Of a stretch of 64,000 nt of DNA, positions 1 to 62,935 are shown piece by piece. This stretch comes from Pardosa pseudoannulata (lineage: Eukaryota > Arthropoda > Arachnida > Araneae > Lycosidae). The position numbers and the translations under genes were made by a program. The DNA lies in contig CM063502.1 in the NCBI GenBank assembly GCA_032207245.1, positions 139,987,673 to 140,051,672 on the forward strand. The letters run 5' to 3'. Below the pieces are notes generated by a model. That model saw only the letters and a list, made by a program, of their open reading frames with translations, did no database searches and was not told the origin of the DNA. The stretch's first letter is position 1. Every line of letters starts with the position of its first letter.

Positions 1-440
1 GCGCTTTAGATTCGGTATTTGTAAGTTCAATATAACTTATAAATGTTTTTATAAAGATTTGAATAGTATAAAATACTTTCATATCGTTGCCACTGCTATA
101 GATACAAAATGAAAGGCAGAACAGTTTCAAAAATAAATGAGGAACTTGCATCATTATTTAAAATGCGAAGTCACTCGCTTTCTTTATAGCATTCGCTACT
201 ACCAAGCCGCAAATATTTGGTAGTCATTTTAAGAGAATGCCATATAGATGGTTAAAATAACCCCTAGGATAACAGAAATAAACAAAAATGTATCCTTATA
301 ATTTAGAAGCTGGAACAAAGTAGACCATCACCAGTACTGGCTGCCACCTTCAGAGGTATTGTCTGGGAACTTGGAGAACATTGTAACTACGAGCCTATTT
401 TACGTGACCAATCCACCATTATTGAACATGTTAGTTCTTT

Positions 441-512
441 GACCGGCTTGAGACTCGAACTCTCAACCTTCTCTTATGAGATGGTTGGGGCTCTACATTT
501 GCCGGGGCTCTA
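441..512 (-). other. tRNA-like relic, antisense (possible Met-type pseudogene or SINE head)
   Basis: Read on the minus strand, 72 bases carry a T-arm-like hairpin (TGAGA, loop GTTCGAG, TCTCA) with a good B box, a CTCATAA loop like that of elongator tRNA-Met, and GCCGG/CCGGC at the ends as a partial acceptor stem. The D arm and anticodon stem do not pair well. It is a pseudogene or old SINE head, not a functional tRNA. Confidence 0.35.
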
Positions 513-1283
513 AACTTGCATCACAATCCTTGCAACCCATTCCCTTTCTGGTTGTACTGAATGAAAATTAAAATAGTTCGTACCTTCACTGAGATACATG
601 AATTTACAACTCAGATATTTTTCTATCTGTATAAGTATATTTCTAGCTGATATAAAGATGTTAGTTTTTATATAGATTTATGTGTCTTACTATACAGACT
701 TACACATAGATTTAATCAAAATCAGCCACATTATAATCAATCTTTCAGCTAACTAGAGCCTAGCAAATTAAGACGCAACATGCTAGGTTCGCATAATGTA
801 GGTTCAATTACTGCCCGAATCAATCTGGTAAACTACGTGAGGCTTTCTTGATTTCGCGCACTGTAACTCAAGTGTAAATTGGGACATCCTTCATGATAAT
901 AAAATTACCCTTCCCTCTCTATCGAAATCTTTTTCTCTTTATTTAAAAAAAATGGAATGTTGGATTAAACACTGTAGTAAACCTAGTACACTGTAGTAAA
1001 TTTTGGCATTTCAGAGAAAAAAATCTTTTTTTAAAGTGTTTTCACTGTATTATAATTATAAACCATTCGTAAATATTCAAAATGTCTTACTTCTTATAAG
1101 CACTTTTTATGAAAGATTCTATTTACTAGTTTTAAATTTATCCAGGTTGAAAATATATTTACTCATTTTATTCATGAAAACATTCTAGATTTGAGAGAAG
1201 ATATTTCGTGTAAAAGAAGTACCAAATATAAATTACACCTTTTGTCAAAAACCAAAGTTACATCTATAATTAAAATGATTCCC

Positions 1284-1463
1284 CCACATGGAATCAAAGC
1301 TGGGTTGAGCTGCTCTTTGGTAGAGTTTATGGGTTCGAATCCCACTATTGGCATGAATGTCCGTAGCTCATTGGAATCGTCTTTAAGCAGTAGGTCCCAG
1401 TCTCATTAGCCCTAACGAAGCAAAACAGTAAGACCGTAGAGCTCCCAACAAACCAACCGAACC
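1284..1463 (+). mobile_element. tRNA-derived SINE, copy 1 (sense)
   Basis: B box gggttcgaatcccac, then a body with catgaatgtccgtagctcat, ctttaagcagtaggtcccag, tctcattagccct and a tail ccaaccgaacc. It is the same family as 19264-19445. The A-box region is damaged. Confidence 0.8.
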
Positions 1464-1960
1464 TGGGATGACAGAAGTAATGGTAAACATTTTAACACCA
1501 AGCCCCCAAAACATTATTGAAATAGATTTACATATAATGATATAATTGTATAACTAATGTATTGTTATCGAATATATATTACAAATTTCAGCTTTAATAA
1601 GTGATCGAAAAATTAACAAAAAAATGAATAATATTTAAAATTACATTACAAACATACATACAGTGAGTTAAAAAAGGATGTAAAAAATATAAGCCATAAA
1701 TCTGAGTTTGATTTTAAAATATTTTACAAATTTAATGTAGGCAAGACTTTATTTAATATGTATACCATATCCACCATTTTCTTACAACTGAAACTTATTA
1801 GTAATAACAGGTTCATTTTCAGAATGTTTTGATATAGTTTTATAAAAAAATGTGAATTTTTCTTTAAGAAATTTTTTGTTTGGTCTTTTTAGTTTGTAAT
1901 GAGAACATTTAGTTTTAATGCATTTCAAAAATTTAATTGGCATATTTCTTTTTATTTTAG

Positions 1961-51888
<49,928 letters not shown>

Positions 51889-52132
51889 CAATACAGCCAA
51901 GAGGATCGACCCTCTGTTCAAAGTGAAAGCAACCCCTTCCAATATTACTTCTTCAAACAATAAAAAGAACCACTCGTGTTAAATAGGGTGAAAAATCTGT
52001 TGCGAACAGATTTTACTACATCGACTTGCAATTTGTAAATATGTACACTCGTGTTTGTCCTTATATATGTAAGTGTGTATGTAAGTGTGTTTTATGTACT
52101 CTATGAGGTAATTAAATTTTCCTTTTAATAAA
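51889..52132 (+). promoter_or_regulatory. CDKL1 3' UTR with AATAAA polyadenylation signal
   Basis: AATAAA at 52127-52132 lies 239 bases after the stop codon and is the first canonical signal downstream. Cleavage is expected 10-30 bases later. The UTR is AT-rich with GTAAGTGTGT-type motifs; no other element is visible. Confidence 0.55.
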
Positions 52133-52558
52133 ATACAGGTTTCAAATATATATCAATCCTTTATTACAATTACCTGAAAACTTTCAAGATTTAAAAAGGT
52201 AATGTTAAACAGCAACCAGTTTCTGATTCCTAACATCAATATTAAGAAAGCATAATTTTTAATAATGTTATGTAATGCAACTTAGATAACTCAAAGTTTG
52301 TTGGTCTACGTAAAAATTCGAATTATCATAAACTTTAAAAAGTTACATATTTTAACTTTAGGTTTCATGTGTACAGAATTCTTAAAATAAAATTTTTGTC
52401 AATAAGTAAATATTTTTTCAGAAAGTTCATGGTATGTAGGACATATGTATGTGAACGAAATAAGGCTCTTCATTATATAAGCTACAGTACATATTACATT
52501 CAATACAGAAAATTATAGTTTTTCACAAATTTGTGTAATGTCTAATTGTTTTGTATAA

Positions 52559-52900
52559 TTCAGTCAATGTCAGCAAAGTCATCAAATATATTTAGTGAAT
52601 GGAAAACAGTTTCCTCTAAGTTGATTTGTCTTTCATTGTACCATTGAAATTCGTCTGAAATGGAAAATAATGAAGGAACACCGAGGATGAAGTAATCGTT
52701 TGCTTTTTCTTTCCTCTACATCTTACTTGATAACGCACCTCTCTGCAGCACTTGTTTTATTTAATATTTCTGGTATGTCTTGACTTGACAGTTCTCCACA
52801 AACATCCAAGCTTCCTGTTAAATTAGCTTATTCTTCGAATATCGAGCCAAATTGTTATTCCATGTGTACGGTGTTGAACTAGGTTGGAGTATTCCGGAGA
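52559..52900 (-). pseudogene. pogo/Tigger-type (CENP-B-like) transposase C-terminal fossil
   Basis: GC-elevated minus-strand stretch with good protein-like frames broken by stops and shifts. One frame reads QFGSIFEE, stop, ANLTGSLDVCGELSSQDIPE, ILNKTSAAERCVIK, stop, DVEERKSK. A second reads DEFQWYNERQINLEETVFHS, then LNIFDDFADID and TGA. An acidic block with DxxxCGELSxxDI, followed by an acidic linker and a helical Arg/Glu tail, resembles the C-terminus of Tigger/jerky-type transposases. The alternative is a 3' end of a convergent host gene using the GT (52729) and AG (52657) sites, but the phases do not fit simply. Moderately sure it is a transposon relic. Confidence 0.45.
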
Positions 52901-53412
52901 TGGCATCTTAACGATGAAAGGATGAAATATCGTTATAATGAGAAAACTTTTATAATAAGCTTTGAAGTTAAAATTTGAATTACCTTTATTTTTTAACATT
53001 GGTTCAATGAGAAATTCAAAAGACTGAGAGAAATCTTCAAATTAAAGACGATTTCGTGTTAGAGACTTTTGTGTTATCCAAGTTGCATTGTATATACACA
53101 ATTATACAAGATTTTAACTATATTATTATAAAAAGATTTCATCTTTTTATAACATCAAATCTGGGTGAAGGTTAAGATGTGGAAGGTACTTGTTAGTGAT
53201 GTCTTAATTACAAATTCTAAACGGACTTTAAAAATCCTGAATGAATTCATTTCGCTTTTATGGATATTAAAAAGTTAATTTACATACATACCACATCTGG
53301 ATTTTTATCCCTATTGACTTTAGTAATGAATCAACATTTCAGTCTTAGTAAGAAATTGCTTCAAATTGTAGTGAATTAATATTTTAATGTTATAATCTAA
53401 TAAATTAATATT

Positions 53413-53417
<5 letters not shown>

Positions 53418-53455
<38 letters not shown>
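53418..53455. repeat. (AT)n microsatellite
   Basis: About 19 AT units. The surroundings (52900-54590) are AT-rich without supported features. Confidence 0.95.
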
Positions 53456-53457
<2 letters not shown>

Positions 53458-54589
53458 ATCACAATTATTCTAATAACATATTATAATAGCAAGTAAAATA
53501 ATCTAAAGCAATATTTGTAAAATGTTCTAGAACATTTAACCATATATAGAAATCGTTAATGAGGAATTCATTGCTTAAAATCAATATTTAATTCATAACT
53601 TTGGAGAAGGATTATTTAAAAAAATGGTAGTGAAAAGGTCCGTATGCGAACATTTTACTCGATTTTATTCCTGAAAGATATATATTTTTCCATATTATTA
53701 TAAGAATTTACAACCTATGCCACTTTATCAAATTCCTTCATTTTTAATTAAATCGTTCGTTTCATGATAATTTCCTGTCACTGAAAAGAAATTTTCTCAA
53801 CTATATCTAATTAAAGGGGAAATAGGTATTTCTGTGTTTTCAATTTCAGAGCGAAAGTAATTTAACTTTTTCTGGAGAATGTTAATTTTGATTCTGTATA
53901 ATGTGAAGTGGGGTAAGTGCTTTGTGTGAGAGGCAATACTTTGTAGATAAAATGAAGATTCACCCGGTTTTATAAATTTTATTTTGTGTAGAATGAATAT
54001 GAGAAAATGATGTATATACCTTTTCTACAAAATGTCTCAAAAATCCTATGTTACACCCCTAATAGCTTACGGTCGACATTTTTAAAAATAGTAGTACAAA
54101 ACTGAATTTCATACACCATTAAGACTCTCAAAAGATGCTCTAGAAGAATTTGATAAAATTAACAAGATAATATTATAAAAAAAAAACTGTGCCCTTAACA
54201 GCAAATTTTTAGACAACAGCGAGCAATTCTAGCCATCGAATTGAGTCAAATGGTGAAAAATGTATATGCCCCGTAAGTCTGAATATCATTTCCAAAATAT
54301 AGAAATGACATTATTTTGGAGAAAAATTGTACTCAAGCTATAAATATGTTCTCATAATCAATTTATGTTTCAATTCTGAGAATTTTATAACTGGTTGGTG
54401 TCACTTAATAAGAAATTTTACTGGTGGGACTAGAAGCAAATGTCATATGAATATAGCTGAATTATTAATTTATTATACGAGGTTTTTTTCTCAAACTCCG
54501 ATGGATCACAAATAAAAGGCAAGGATAAAGAAAAAATAAGTTTATCACTAAAATTTATGTGCTGACTTCTTTTCATAATTGCCCTAAAG

Positions 54590-54840
54590 ATTCAGGCATT
54601 TGGGATATTGGCGGACCAGATTTCTGATCCCCTCATCGAAATAATTTAAATCCAAAGACGCGAGATAAGTCTCAATATTGCTTTAGCTTTCCATCCAGGT
54701 TTTCAACTTAGGAAAGAGGTGAAAATCCCTCTCCTTAGTTGGGACTATCTCCTGAAGATCAAACCATTGCTCCAGAACCTGCTGGGTTACAACAGCTCGG
54801 TGAGAGAGGCCACTGTCATGAAGTCGGCATTCCCATTCTT
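54590..54840 (-). pseudogene. mariner transposase C-terminal fossil
   Basis: The minus frame reads LHDSGLSHRAVVTQQVLEQW, then DFHLFPKLKTWM, a stop, ETYLASLDLNYFDEGIRNLV and RQYPKCLNL. This matches the mariner order: HDNA-like segment, DFxLFPKLK after the third catalytic Asp region, and FxxEGIxxLVxRxxKCLN at the end. The first HD is preserved as HDSG; the PPYSPDLAP segment is eroded. Upstream (to about 55000) is similarly GC-elevated and may hold the rest in broken form. Confidence 0.7.
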
Positions 54841-55204
54841 TTGTCTTTGTAGTCATCGTAAAGTCTGAAAATAAACCGCTCTATTTCCCAGTTGCATAAG
54901 CTCAACAAGTAACATAACTTTTGATCCCCCAAAAGGGGCTAGAAACTTGCCCCTCTCCAATAGGACAAATCCTTGAATCATTAGGACGAAATCAGACATG
55001 CTAAAACTTTACTTTTGGTAAAAAAGTTTATTTTGTTCTGTACTTTTGTCTTTTATTTATCCATTAGAGTTAACAGCCGAAACTTGTACAATGAATTAAT
55101 AATTCAGCTATATGGATCTAATCAATGTTTCTATCCCTGCCTAATTTTTTTCCAAGTACCACTAATCAGTAATATTCTCCCAACTGAATCAGCTTTAATT
55201 AATA

Positions 55205-55267
55205 TGCCTCGGTCTCATCAGCTCTAGTGTAGTAAAACATTAGACCTCAGTGTTCCAAACCAACCAA
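55205..55267 (+). mobile_element. SINE 3' end fragment (copy 11)
   Basis: cctcggtctcatcagctcta, gtagtaaaacattagacctc, gtgttccaaaccaaccaatc: only the last 60 bases of the family. Confidence 0.7.
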
Positions 55268-56080
55268 TCATTCTCACATTTTAAATATAAATCGATTTAG
55301 GGGAACGTACTGCATAGTTGAGTAAAATGTTTCTCCAACAGAATGTTATTTGAAGGTTTTAAGAAAAATTTCATACGCTTGATAATAAATATATTATTCT
55401 CTACTCTTCTATTCTATGTACAGGTCATCGGAAGTTTAAAATAAGTGGACCTCCTGTGTGAAAGACAATATGACTCCGCGGTCTGGCTTTTTAGTAACAA
55501 AAAACTAACCTACAAATGAAATAAAGACAAAAATATAGATGGCATGTTCATTAAGAAATAAATTGAGTAATACAAGCTTGTAATGACCAAACAATGTTGT
55601 AAGAATAACGTTAGATTATAGTAAAATTGGTTTCCATAACAATTATTGAATAATGTTATTTTCGACAGGACATTGAAGAGAAAACTTGATCACTATAATC
55701 TCACTGACATACTAAAAACAAAGAAATGAGACATGTTGACATAATTTTATAAATGTTCTTCATTCCTTCCATGGAAAGTGAAGAAAAATAAATTAATAAA
55801 ATTTTATCAATAAAAAAAATTGTTGTGTTGAATTCATGCTGAAAAGTTATTTCTTCTCAATTTCCTGAATAAATAAATAACACATAGACTTTACTAGTTA
55901 AAAAAGGTGCAGAAATACAATGTATTTTCTTTAAAAATATAGATAAGTAAAATATTATTTGTAATGGAATTTTTATCGCCTTTATAAGTATAATTGATAT
56001 CTAACTTTTCAATAGGTACAAAAGGATTAATAATTCCTTTATTAATGAACGTATTAACTGTTTATTTAATTCATTAACCT

Positions 56081-56105
56081 TATATATATATATATATATA
56101 TATAT
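56081..56105. repeat. (AT)n, left part of an array split by the LTR
   Basis: Twelve TA units end exactly where the LTR begins; the array resumes at 57135. Confidence 0.9.
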
Positions 56106-57236
<1,131 letters not shown>

Positions 57237-57630
57237 TCTTTGTAAAATAAAATTTAAATGCTCTCATTTGATAGTGTGAACCACATACATGAACCATAAA
57301 ATGAAACAGAATCATACTGAATAACTTAACATACAGAAAAACTTTTTAAAGTAGTCTCTTATTACACACACACACGTATATGTAACATATTATGTATTCA
57401 GTTTTTATTCTAAGCGGAGCTTATTAAGGGCTAACGGGGTAAGCTTATGGGGAGTTCTGTCCCGTTTGCCCTATGATTCAAAAATTTGTGTCTCACATGC
57501 CCATTAATACTGACTGCATATGCCCCCGGACACAAAAAAGAATTTGGCCTTTTTCCAGATATTACCTTTTTTATAAAGTAAAATACCTCCTTTCGAGACA
57601 CAGTACCTTTTTCAAGCTCTAGAATGAACA

Positions 57631-57633
<3 letters not shown>

Positions 57634-57722
<89 letters not shown>
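57634..57722. repeat. (AT)n(GATA)n compound microsatellite
   Basis: About 24 AT units followed by about 10 GATA units. The region 57233-57633 before it and 57724-59396 after it show no supported features. Confidence 0.95.
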
Positions 57723-57723
<1 letters not shown>

Positions 57724-59396
57724 TATACTTTTACATGCATAATTGTTAAATCGCTAGCGACTTAGTATTATGATAAATGTTTTTTAAATTGTCCAAGATA
57801 AAAATAAAATAAAAGTAATTTATTTTTCTAGAAATTAGATAGGCTAACGGCATTCCACAGCAAAACATACAATCTGACAGTACAATCTTGTAATACGTTA
57901 AATACCTGAATTAAAGATTCGTGGAATATTTGACTAACCCTTTGACTTTATTTTGAACATAACTATGCAATCTTAAGTGTACCCTTATACTTTGGTTGAA
58001 ATATATTTTTGCGATTAAATTATCTTAAACAGAAGGCATCATTGGTGTTGAATTTTGGTTCATTTTTGCCTTTTTAGTAATTTTATATCAAAATATATAG
58101 CTTCAACACTTGAAAGTTGAAGTTTGAAAAAAACTACTTTTAAATGAGTGTTTTTTAGGATAATTTGAAAGAACAGAAACAGTTTTTGGATCCTCACACA
58201 TAACAAAAAGAATGTTAAAACCTCTGCTAAAAATTAATCCAGCTGGGACAAAATGAATAATAACTAGTTCTGACTATTGGTCTACATAAATGGGAGGTAG
58301 AAGAGGTTTTACATTACAATTTATAGTAAATTTTCTTCTATATAAGTGTTGATAAAAGTTTTTTACAGCTACTAAAATAGCAAGCAACTCTCTACGAATG
58401 TATTGATAGTTAGATTCAGCAGATCGTAGCTAACTGGAAAGAAATTTAAGCAGGGAAAAATATTTGCCATACTTTTGTAGAAAGCACAACAAATCTTAAT
58501 TTCAAATACATCAAGTATTTAAGTAAATATGCTTATCAGGACAGGATCAAATTCTTTTATAATTGGTTTATGAGAATTATATTTTGAAATTTCTATTCGG
58601 CTGACTTTCAATTTTCAAATCAGACACAGGAAACTTACATTTTATTTAATTTACTCTAGGTTGAATAATTTCTGAAAAATTAAAAATTAGACCTCTGATA
58701 ATGTTCAGCATACATAAAATGTTTTTATTTGTTATATACATTTAGGTATGATTAAATTAGATCCTTTATTAATAATAGATTTTGAAGGAGGATAACCATG
58801 TTCATTTTTTTAACTCTCGGTGGTAAACAGCCTTCCCTAAAGATATGAGAACCATGTTCATTTAGAATAAATTTTAAATTAGTAATTTCAGAAGTTTAGC
58901 AGTATGTAAGAGTAAGATTCAAGCCCCCAAGCCTGTGAAAAACAGATTTAATATAGATTTTTATTCAGTTATACAATACTGATTTTAGGCAATAACTTAT
59001 ATTATAATTCAGAACTTGTTTTAACGCAATTAAATTTTGTCTTCGAGTTTATAAGAACTTAAAATTTTGGAAGGAAAACGATCGTTTCTCAGTTTAATAT
59101 TTTCTCACTCTAAAAAAATTATGTTTAATTTATGTTATAATAATACCATATTTTGTAGAAGTGGATCAATTTGGCCTCTGCACCAAGAGCAACGCTACTC
59201 CACTGAGCATTTATGCCATTAAATGAGTATACATTTTTAGTAGAGGAAAATGTATTGTACTTTTGAATGTGTAGTTAAGGTTCCTGAAATTTCGAGTAAA
59301 ACCCAGAAATATTTTAATTCATTTTAATGTATTTCAAAAGCGTGACTATGCCATTAATAAAGTGGGTGCTGAAAAATGAACGAATGGAGTTTACAG

Positions 59397-59505
59397 GCCC
59401 TAATTACATTTCCGGCGTGGATATTCGTAATCGGTCGAAACTGACTGTAAAGTAGTACACCATAGCCAAACCCAATTAAAGTAGACCGTAGCCAAACGAA
59501 ATCAT
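59397..59505 (+). mobile_element. SINE fragment (copy 12, sense)
   Basis: gcgtggatattcgtaatcgg corresponds to the body segment gcatggatgttcgtagccgt, followed by a rearranged tail containing agtagaccgtagccaaacga. The tRNA head is missing. Confidence 0.55.
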
Positions 59506-59962
59506 AACAAAAAATCATTAATGAAACTTACAAAATAAAATAATTTTGGCTCTGCTTGACTGCTTAATTTAAAATCAGAAATGAAAAATGAAATAAATTT
59601 AACGGTACCTGTTTTCTATAAAAAAAAATAATGTGTAAGATATAAACTAATTTCTATTAAAAAGACCAATTAGCCTCGCTGATATGAATATTTAAATATG
59701 ATAAACACGATTTACTTATAAAGCTTAAATTTTTTTATTCTGCTAATTTTAAATTTTGATTAATTTTGGTTTAAATTATCCCCTCCCTTATTTTAAAAAT
59801 TTATTCTTTTCAAAATAAGTTTTAAAGGCTTAAATTTTTCCAGATAAAAATTAAAAGTAAAAACCATGATAAAGAATTGTTAAGATTTCGCCAATTTACA
59901 GCCTTTAAAAAATCTAATAGGCTAGGCACCAAATGACTTCTTTGCATGCCTAATGTCATATA

Positions 59963-60872
59963 CAGGGTGTCCCCGAAGTCCGTGTACAAACTTGGAGGGG
60001 AGGTAGAGAACTTAGTGAGGAGCCATAATTACATAAGGAAGCATAGGCGGAAATGTAACAATTACGAGATAAAGAGACACAAAGACAATAAGGACACACA
60101 TAGAATTTAAGTGTAAAACGCTTTATTACACAAAAAAACAATAATGATAAATAAAAAGTATGACAGGATGTTTTCGAAATTGCTGTCATTGGCATGAATG
60201 CACGCACGACACCGACGTGACATGGATTGGCGGACTTTTTCGGAAATACCGAGCGTTTCACGTGTCATAGCAGCAGCGATGAATATCCGTGCCACCATGT
60301 CCATTGCAGAATTGACGGACATGTCATAGACAAGATTCTTCATGGCACCACAGAGAAAAAAATCCAGAGCAGATACATCAGAGGATCTGGGAGGCCAAGT
60401 GACAGGACCACCACGCTCAATCCACCTGTTTAGAAATTTCCGGTCCAAATGCTCACGAACACACCCTCTTCGAATACGGGTGTTCGTGTTATTCGTGGCC
60501 GTCCAGAACGTCCAATCGTGGCTCTGAAAGATCCATGTTCCGCGAGGTTCTGATGCACCCTGGTGAACGTTTGATGATTTGGTTCCCACCTCGTTTGATA
60601 CCTTTCCCGATACAACCGAACAGCAGCAAGTCCATTTTTGTTGGCTAGACCGTATATGAAATGGATATCTGCCAACTTGGAGTTCGTAAATATATTCACT
60701 TTAATCGCACGCTGTCTGTGTCAGAACTGAGGAAACCACACGTGCCGATCTTGCGAGGTCGAGTATAGCGCCACCTATTGCTTTCCGCCCATGCTTTCCT
60801 ATGTCATTTTGGCTCCTCACAATGTCCTCTACCTCCCCTCCAAGTTTGTACACGGACTTCGGGGACACCCTG
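59963..60872 (-). mobile_element. Tc1/mariner-superfamily element with an internal deletion (910 bp)
   Basis: Ends are a perfect 46-bp inverted repeat (59963-60008 and 60827-60872, starting cagggtgtccccgaagtccg), with imperfect matching to about 70 bp, flanked by TA on both sides. On the minus strand the N-terminal DNA-binding part is intact to about residue 85 (FTNSKLADIHFIYGLANKNG; GRSGRPRITRTP; 60699-60430). The C-terminal part follows in another frame (NRWIERGGPVTWPPRSS, ALDFFLCGAMKNLVYD, to 60107). Full-length relatives have about 340 residues; here the central portion with the first two catalytic acidic residues is missing. It cannot make active transposase but could be mobilised in trans while its ends are intact. 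Confidence 0.88.
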
Positions 60873-61369
60873 TATATTTTTTCTTTACTATGATGCGCCA
60901 ACAGAATGATCATTTGAACATCTTCTATGATCAAGGTAGGTTTCATTTCTGAAGGTAACCATGTTTTCTGAGTAGAACTCAAATACAGCCTTTTGGTGGA
61001 CACAGATAGTAATTTCTTTATATTGAAACTTTTTGTTATACGGATATTATGCACTAGACTAACCTTTTCGGGATTTATAATGCTACCTTCACTTCGTACC
61101 AAGAATAAGTAAAAATTCAAATTTCTTCTCTGCAAATAATAGTTTCAAATTTTTATTTCACAAAACATTTAAAAGCATTGTATACATTGCTTAAAAAGCG
61201 TTGTCACAAGTAAATTGATACACTGTAGAGGCAAAAAAACTGGTATAAGCATCTATGTTACAGATAGGCTAACAAGGCAATCTATGTTGACAGATGCAAA
61301 ATATAAAACTTCTAAAGGTATATACATTTTGACAACAAATGTCTAAAAATATATTACACGTCTCATTAG

Positions 61370-61930
61370 CCCCCAAAACCACTAGCGCCGCCAGCGTGAC
61401 ATTGACTCCGCAAGGTGCTAATAGGTAGTCTGAGGTATTTGGTACCAAACGCTCACCAACTGGTCCTGCAATTCCCACACATTGCGAGGTTGTAGCGTAG
61501 CAGCACGATTTTGGTTAGCCAGGTGGGACCACAATGTCGGGTGAATTTAGAGGCCAAAATATAACTTGAAAGTCACTGGAATGTTCCTAGAACCACTCCC
61601 TGACGGTTCTATTCTTATGACATGGTGCATTATCATGTTGGTAAACACCATCCCCCGACGGACATACTGATGTCATGAATGAGTGAATCTGGTCTGCAAC
61701 GATGTTTACGTAGCGCACAGGCGTCAGGGATTATTCTATGGGGATTATGGGTCTTAATGGGCTTTATAAAAACATTGCCCACACTATAATACCCCTGTCA
61801 CTGTCGTGTCTCCTTCCAACTTTTCATCCAGATGTGTGTGTTTCCTTTGAAAATCTTTTGAGACAACTATTCGTCTTTACAAGAAAAGAGCTTTGCGTCG
61901 AATGCTACAAGAAAAATACATATTTCTTTC
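61370..61930 (-). pseudogene. Tc1-like transposase fossil (C-terminal half)
   Basis: Minus-strand pieces in shifted frames: VIVWAMF, then YVNIVADQIHSFM, then DNAPCHKNRTVREWF (61590-61634, second catalytic Asp), a stop, EHSSDFQVIFWPLNSPD, then TLWSHLANQNRAATLQPRNV, WELQDQLVSVWYQIPQTTY, a stop, and HLAESMSRW. The order and motifs (DNAPCH, WPxNSPD, LWxxL, VWxQIPQxxxxHLxESM) are those of Tc1-type transposases. Several stops and frameshifts; dead. Confidence 0.75.
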
Positions 61931-62386
61931 ACAATTGTCGCACCCAAGAGCGAGTGATCCCGTGAATTTTTTCATAAGAGAATTAAGATTATTCAGAATT
62001 TTTTGGAAATCAAGAGTGATCAATTAAGATAGCTCGAAAACCACACAAGCAGAAACTTGCTTACTGGAGAAGTGAAACTATTTTCCTGGGATAGCTGAAA
62101 AATGTGACTAGTGGACAGAAAATTAGCATTTATTCTAGCATTAGTTTGGAAAGACGAGTAAAAAGATTTGAAGTCGGTGAACACTCCTTTATATCTGATA
62201 CTTTAAAGCTGAGAAATTTGGTATTAAAAAATGAGAAGGTGAAAAGGAAGAATTTTAGATAGATATTTTAGGTGTAATAATTTTGATATATTACATATGT
62301 GTATATATGTATATACATTGACATATAGATAGTTAGACAGGTAGATAAATACATCTCATGATTTTATTAGAATATACATGGATTGG

Positions 62387-62535
62387 GTTTGAGTTTGGTT
62401 TGGAGTGCTACTGTCTACTTTTTTGCAACACGAGAGCTAATGAGACCGGGACCTACTGCTTAAAGCCGATTCTGAATGGCTAGGAACATCCATGCCTCAA
62501 TGGGATTCGAACCCACGAACTCCGGTACCGAAGGT
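62387..62535 (-). mobile_element. SINE copy 13 (antisense, 5'-truncated) with perfect 15-bp target-site duplication
   Basis: Antisense copy starting gtttgagtttggtttggagt and ending cggtaccgaaggt, so the tRNA 5' head is truncated just after the B box region (gggattcgaacccac). The direct repeat atatacatggattgg flanks it at 62372-62386 and 62536-62550 without mismatch. It is probably one of the youngest copies in the window. Confidence 0.92.
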
Positions 62536-62685
62536 ATATACATGGATTGGAGTTAAATGACTCCAACAGAAATTGTAGAGTTAAAATAAAAATTATCTAT
62601 ATAAAGAAAATCTTTGTTAACTCCTGACGTTAATCGAAATGTAAAAATTTAAGGAAATGTAGGTATAAGAGAATTTGTTTTAAGC

Positions 62686-62935
62686 CGACCCAGACTCGAA
62701 GTTCATACAGCAGCAACTTGCTACTGATTCCAGTCATCACAACAGCGACCCATAACGACTACCAAGACGCTTCTGACCTACGAGAGGTCCATCATGGTTC
62801 GAAGATTAATGTGGTCCAACCCAGTAAGGAGCAAACTCTATAAAGGTAAGCTCAAGACTATCAGAACGCTAGGAACAGATCACTCAGGTATCCCGGATGA
62901 ATGAAACCGGTACACACCTAAAGGAGAGGGGGAGT
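62686..62935 (+). mobile_element. SINE-like family 2, second copy
   Basis: ccgacccagactcgaagttc, gcttctgacctacgagaggt, catggttcgaagattaatgt, acccagtaaggagc, cagatcactcaggtatcccg and acacctaaaggaga follow the same order as 18630-18860. It lacks the 3' third seen in the first copy. Confidence 0.7.

Larger units (their letters stand above)
1..1960. other. End of upstream CDKL1 intron, repeat debris
   Basis: No exon is recognisable. The stretch contains the tRNA-like segment at 441-512 and a SINE at 1284-1463. A B-box-like word (ggttcaattactgcc) near 813 may be another worn tRNA-derived fragment. The rest is AT-rich and unremarkable. Confidence 0.6.

Noticed and set aside
52559..53320. A neighbouring multi-exon host gene on the minus strand
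   Set aside because: Splice-site combinations exist, but including the 88-nt middle exon shifts the frame to an early stop. The words resemble Tigger transposase tails, so a transposon relic is the simpler reading.
60701..61135. A 144-codon minus-strand frame
   Set aside because: Its C-terminal part is a translation of the transposon inverted repeat and 5' leader; the rest has no recognisable domain.
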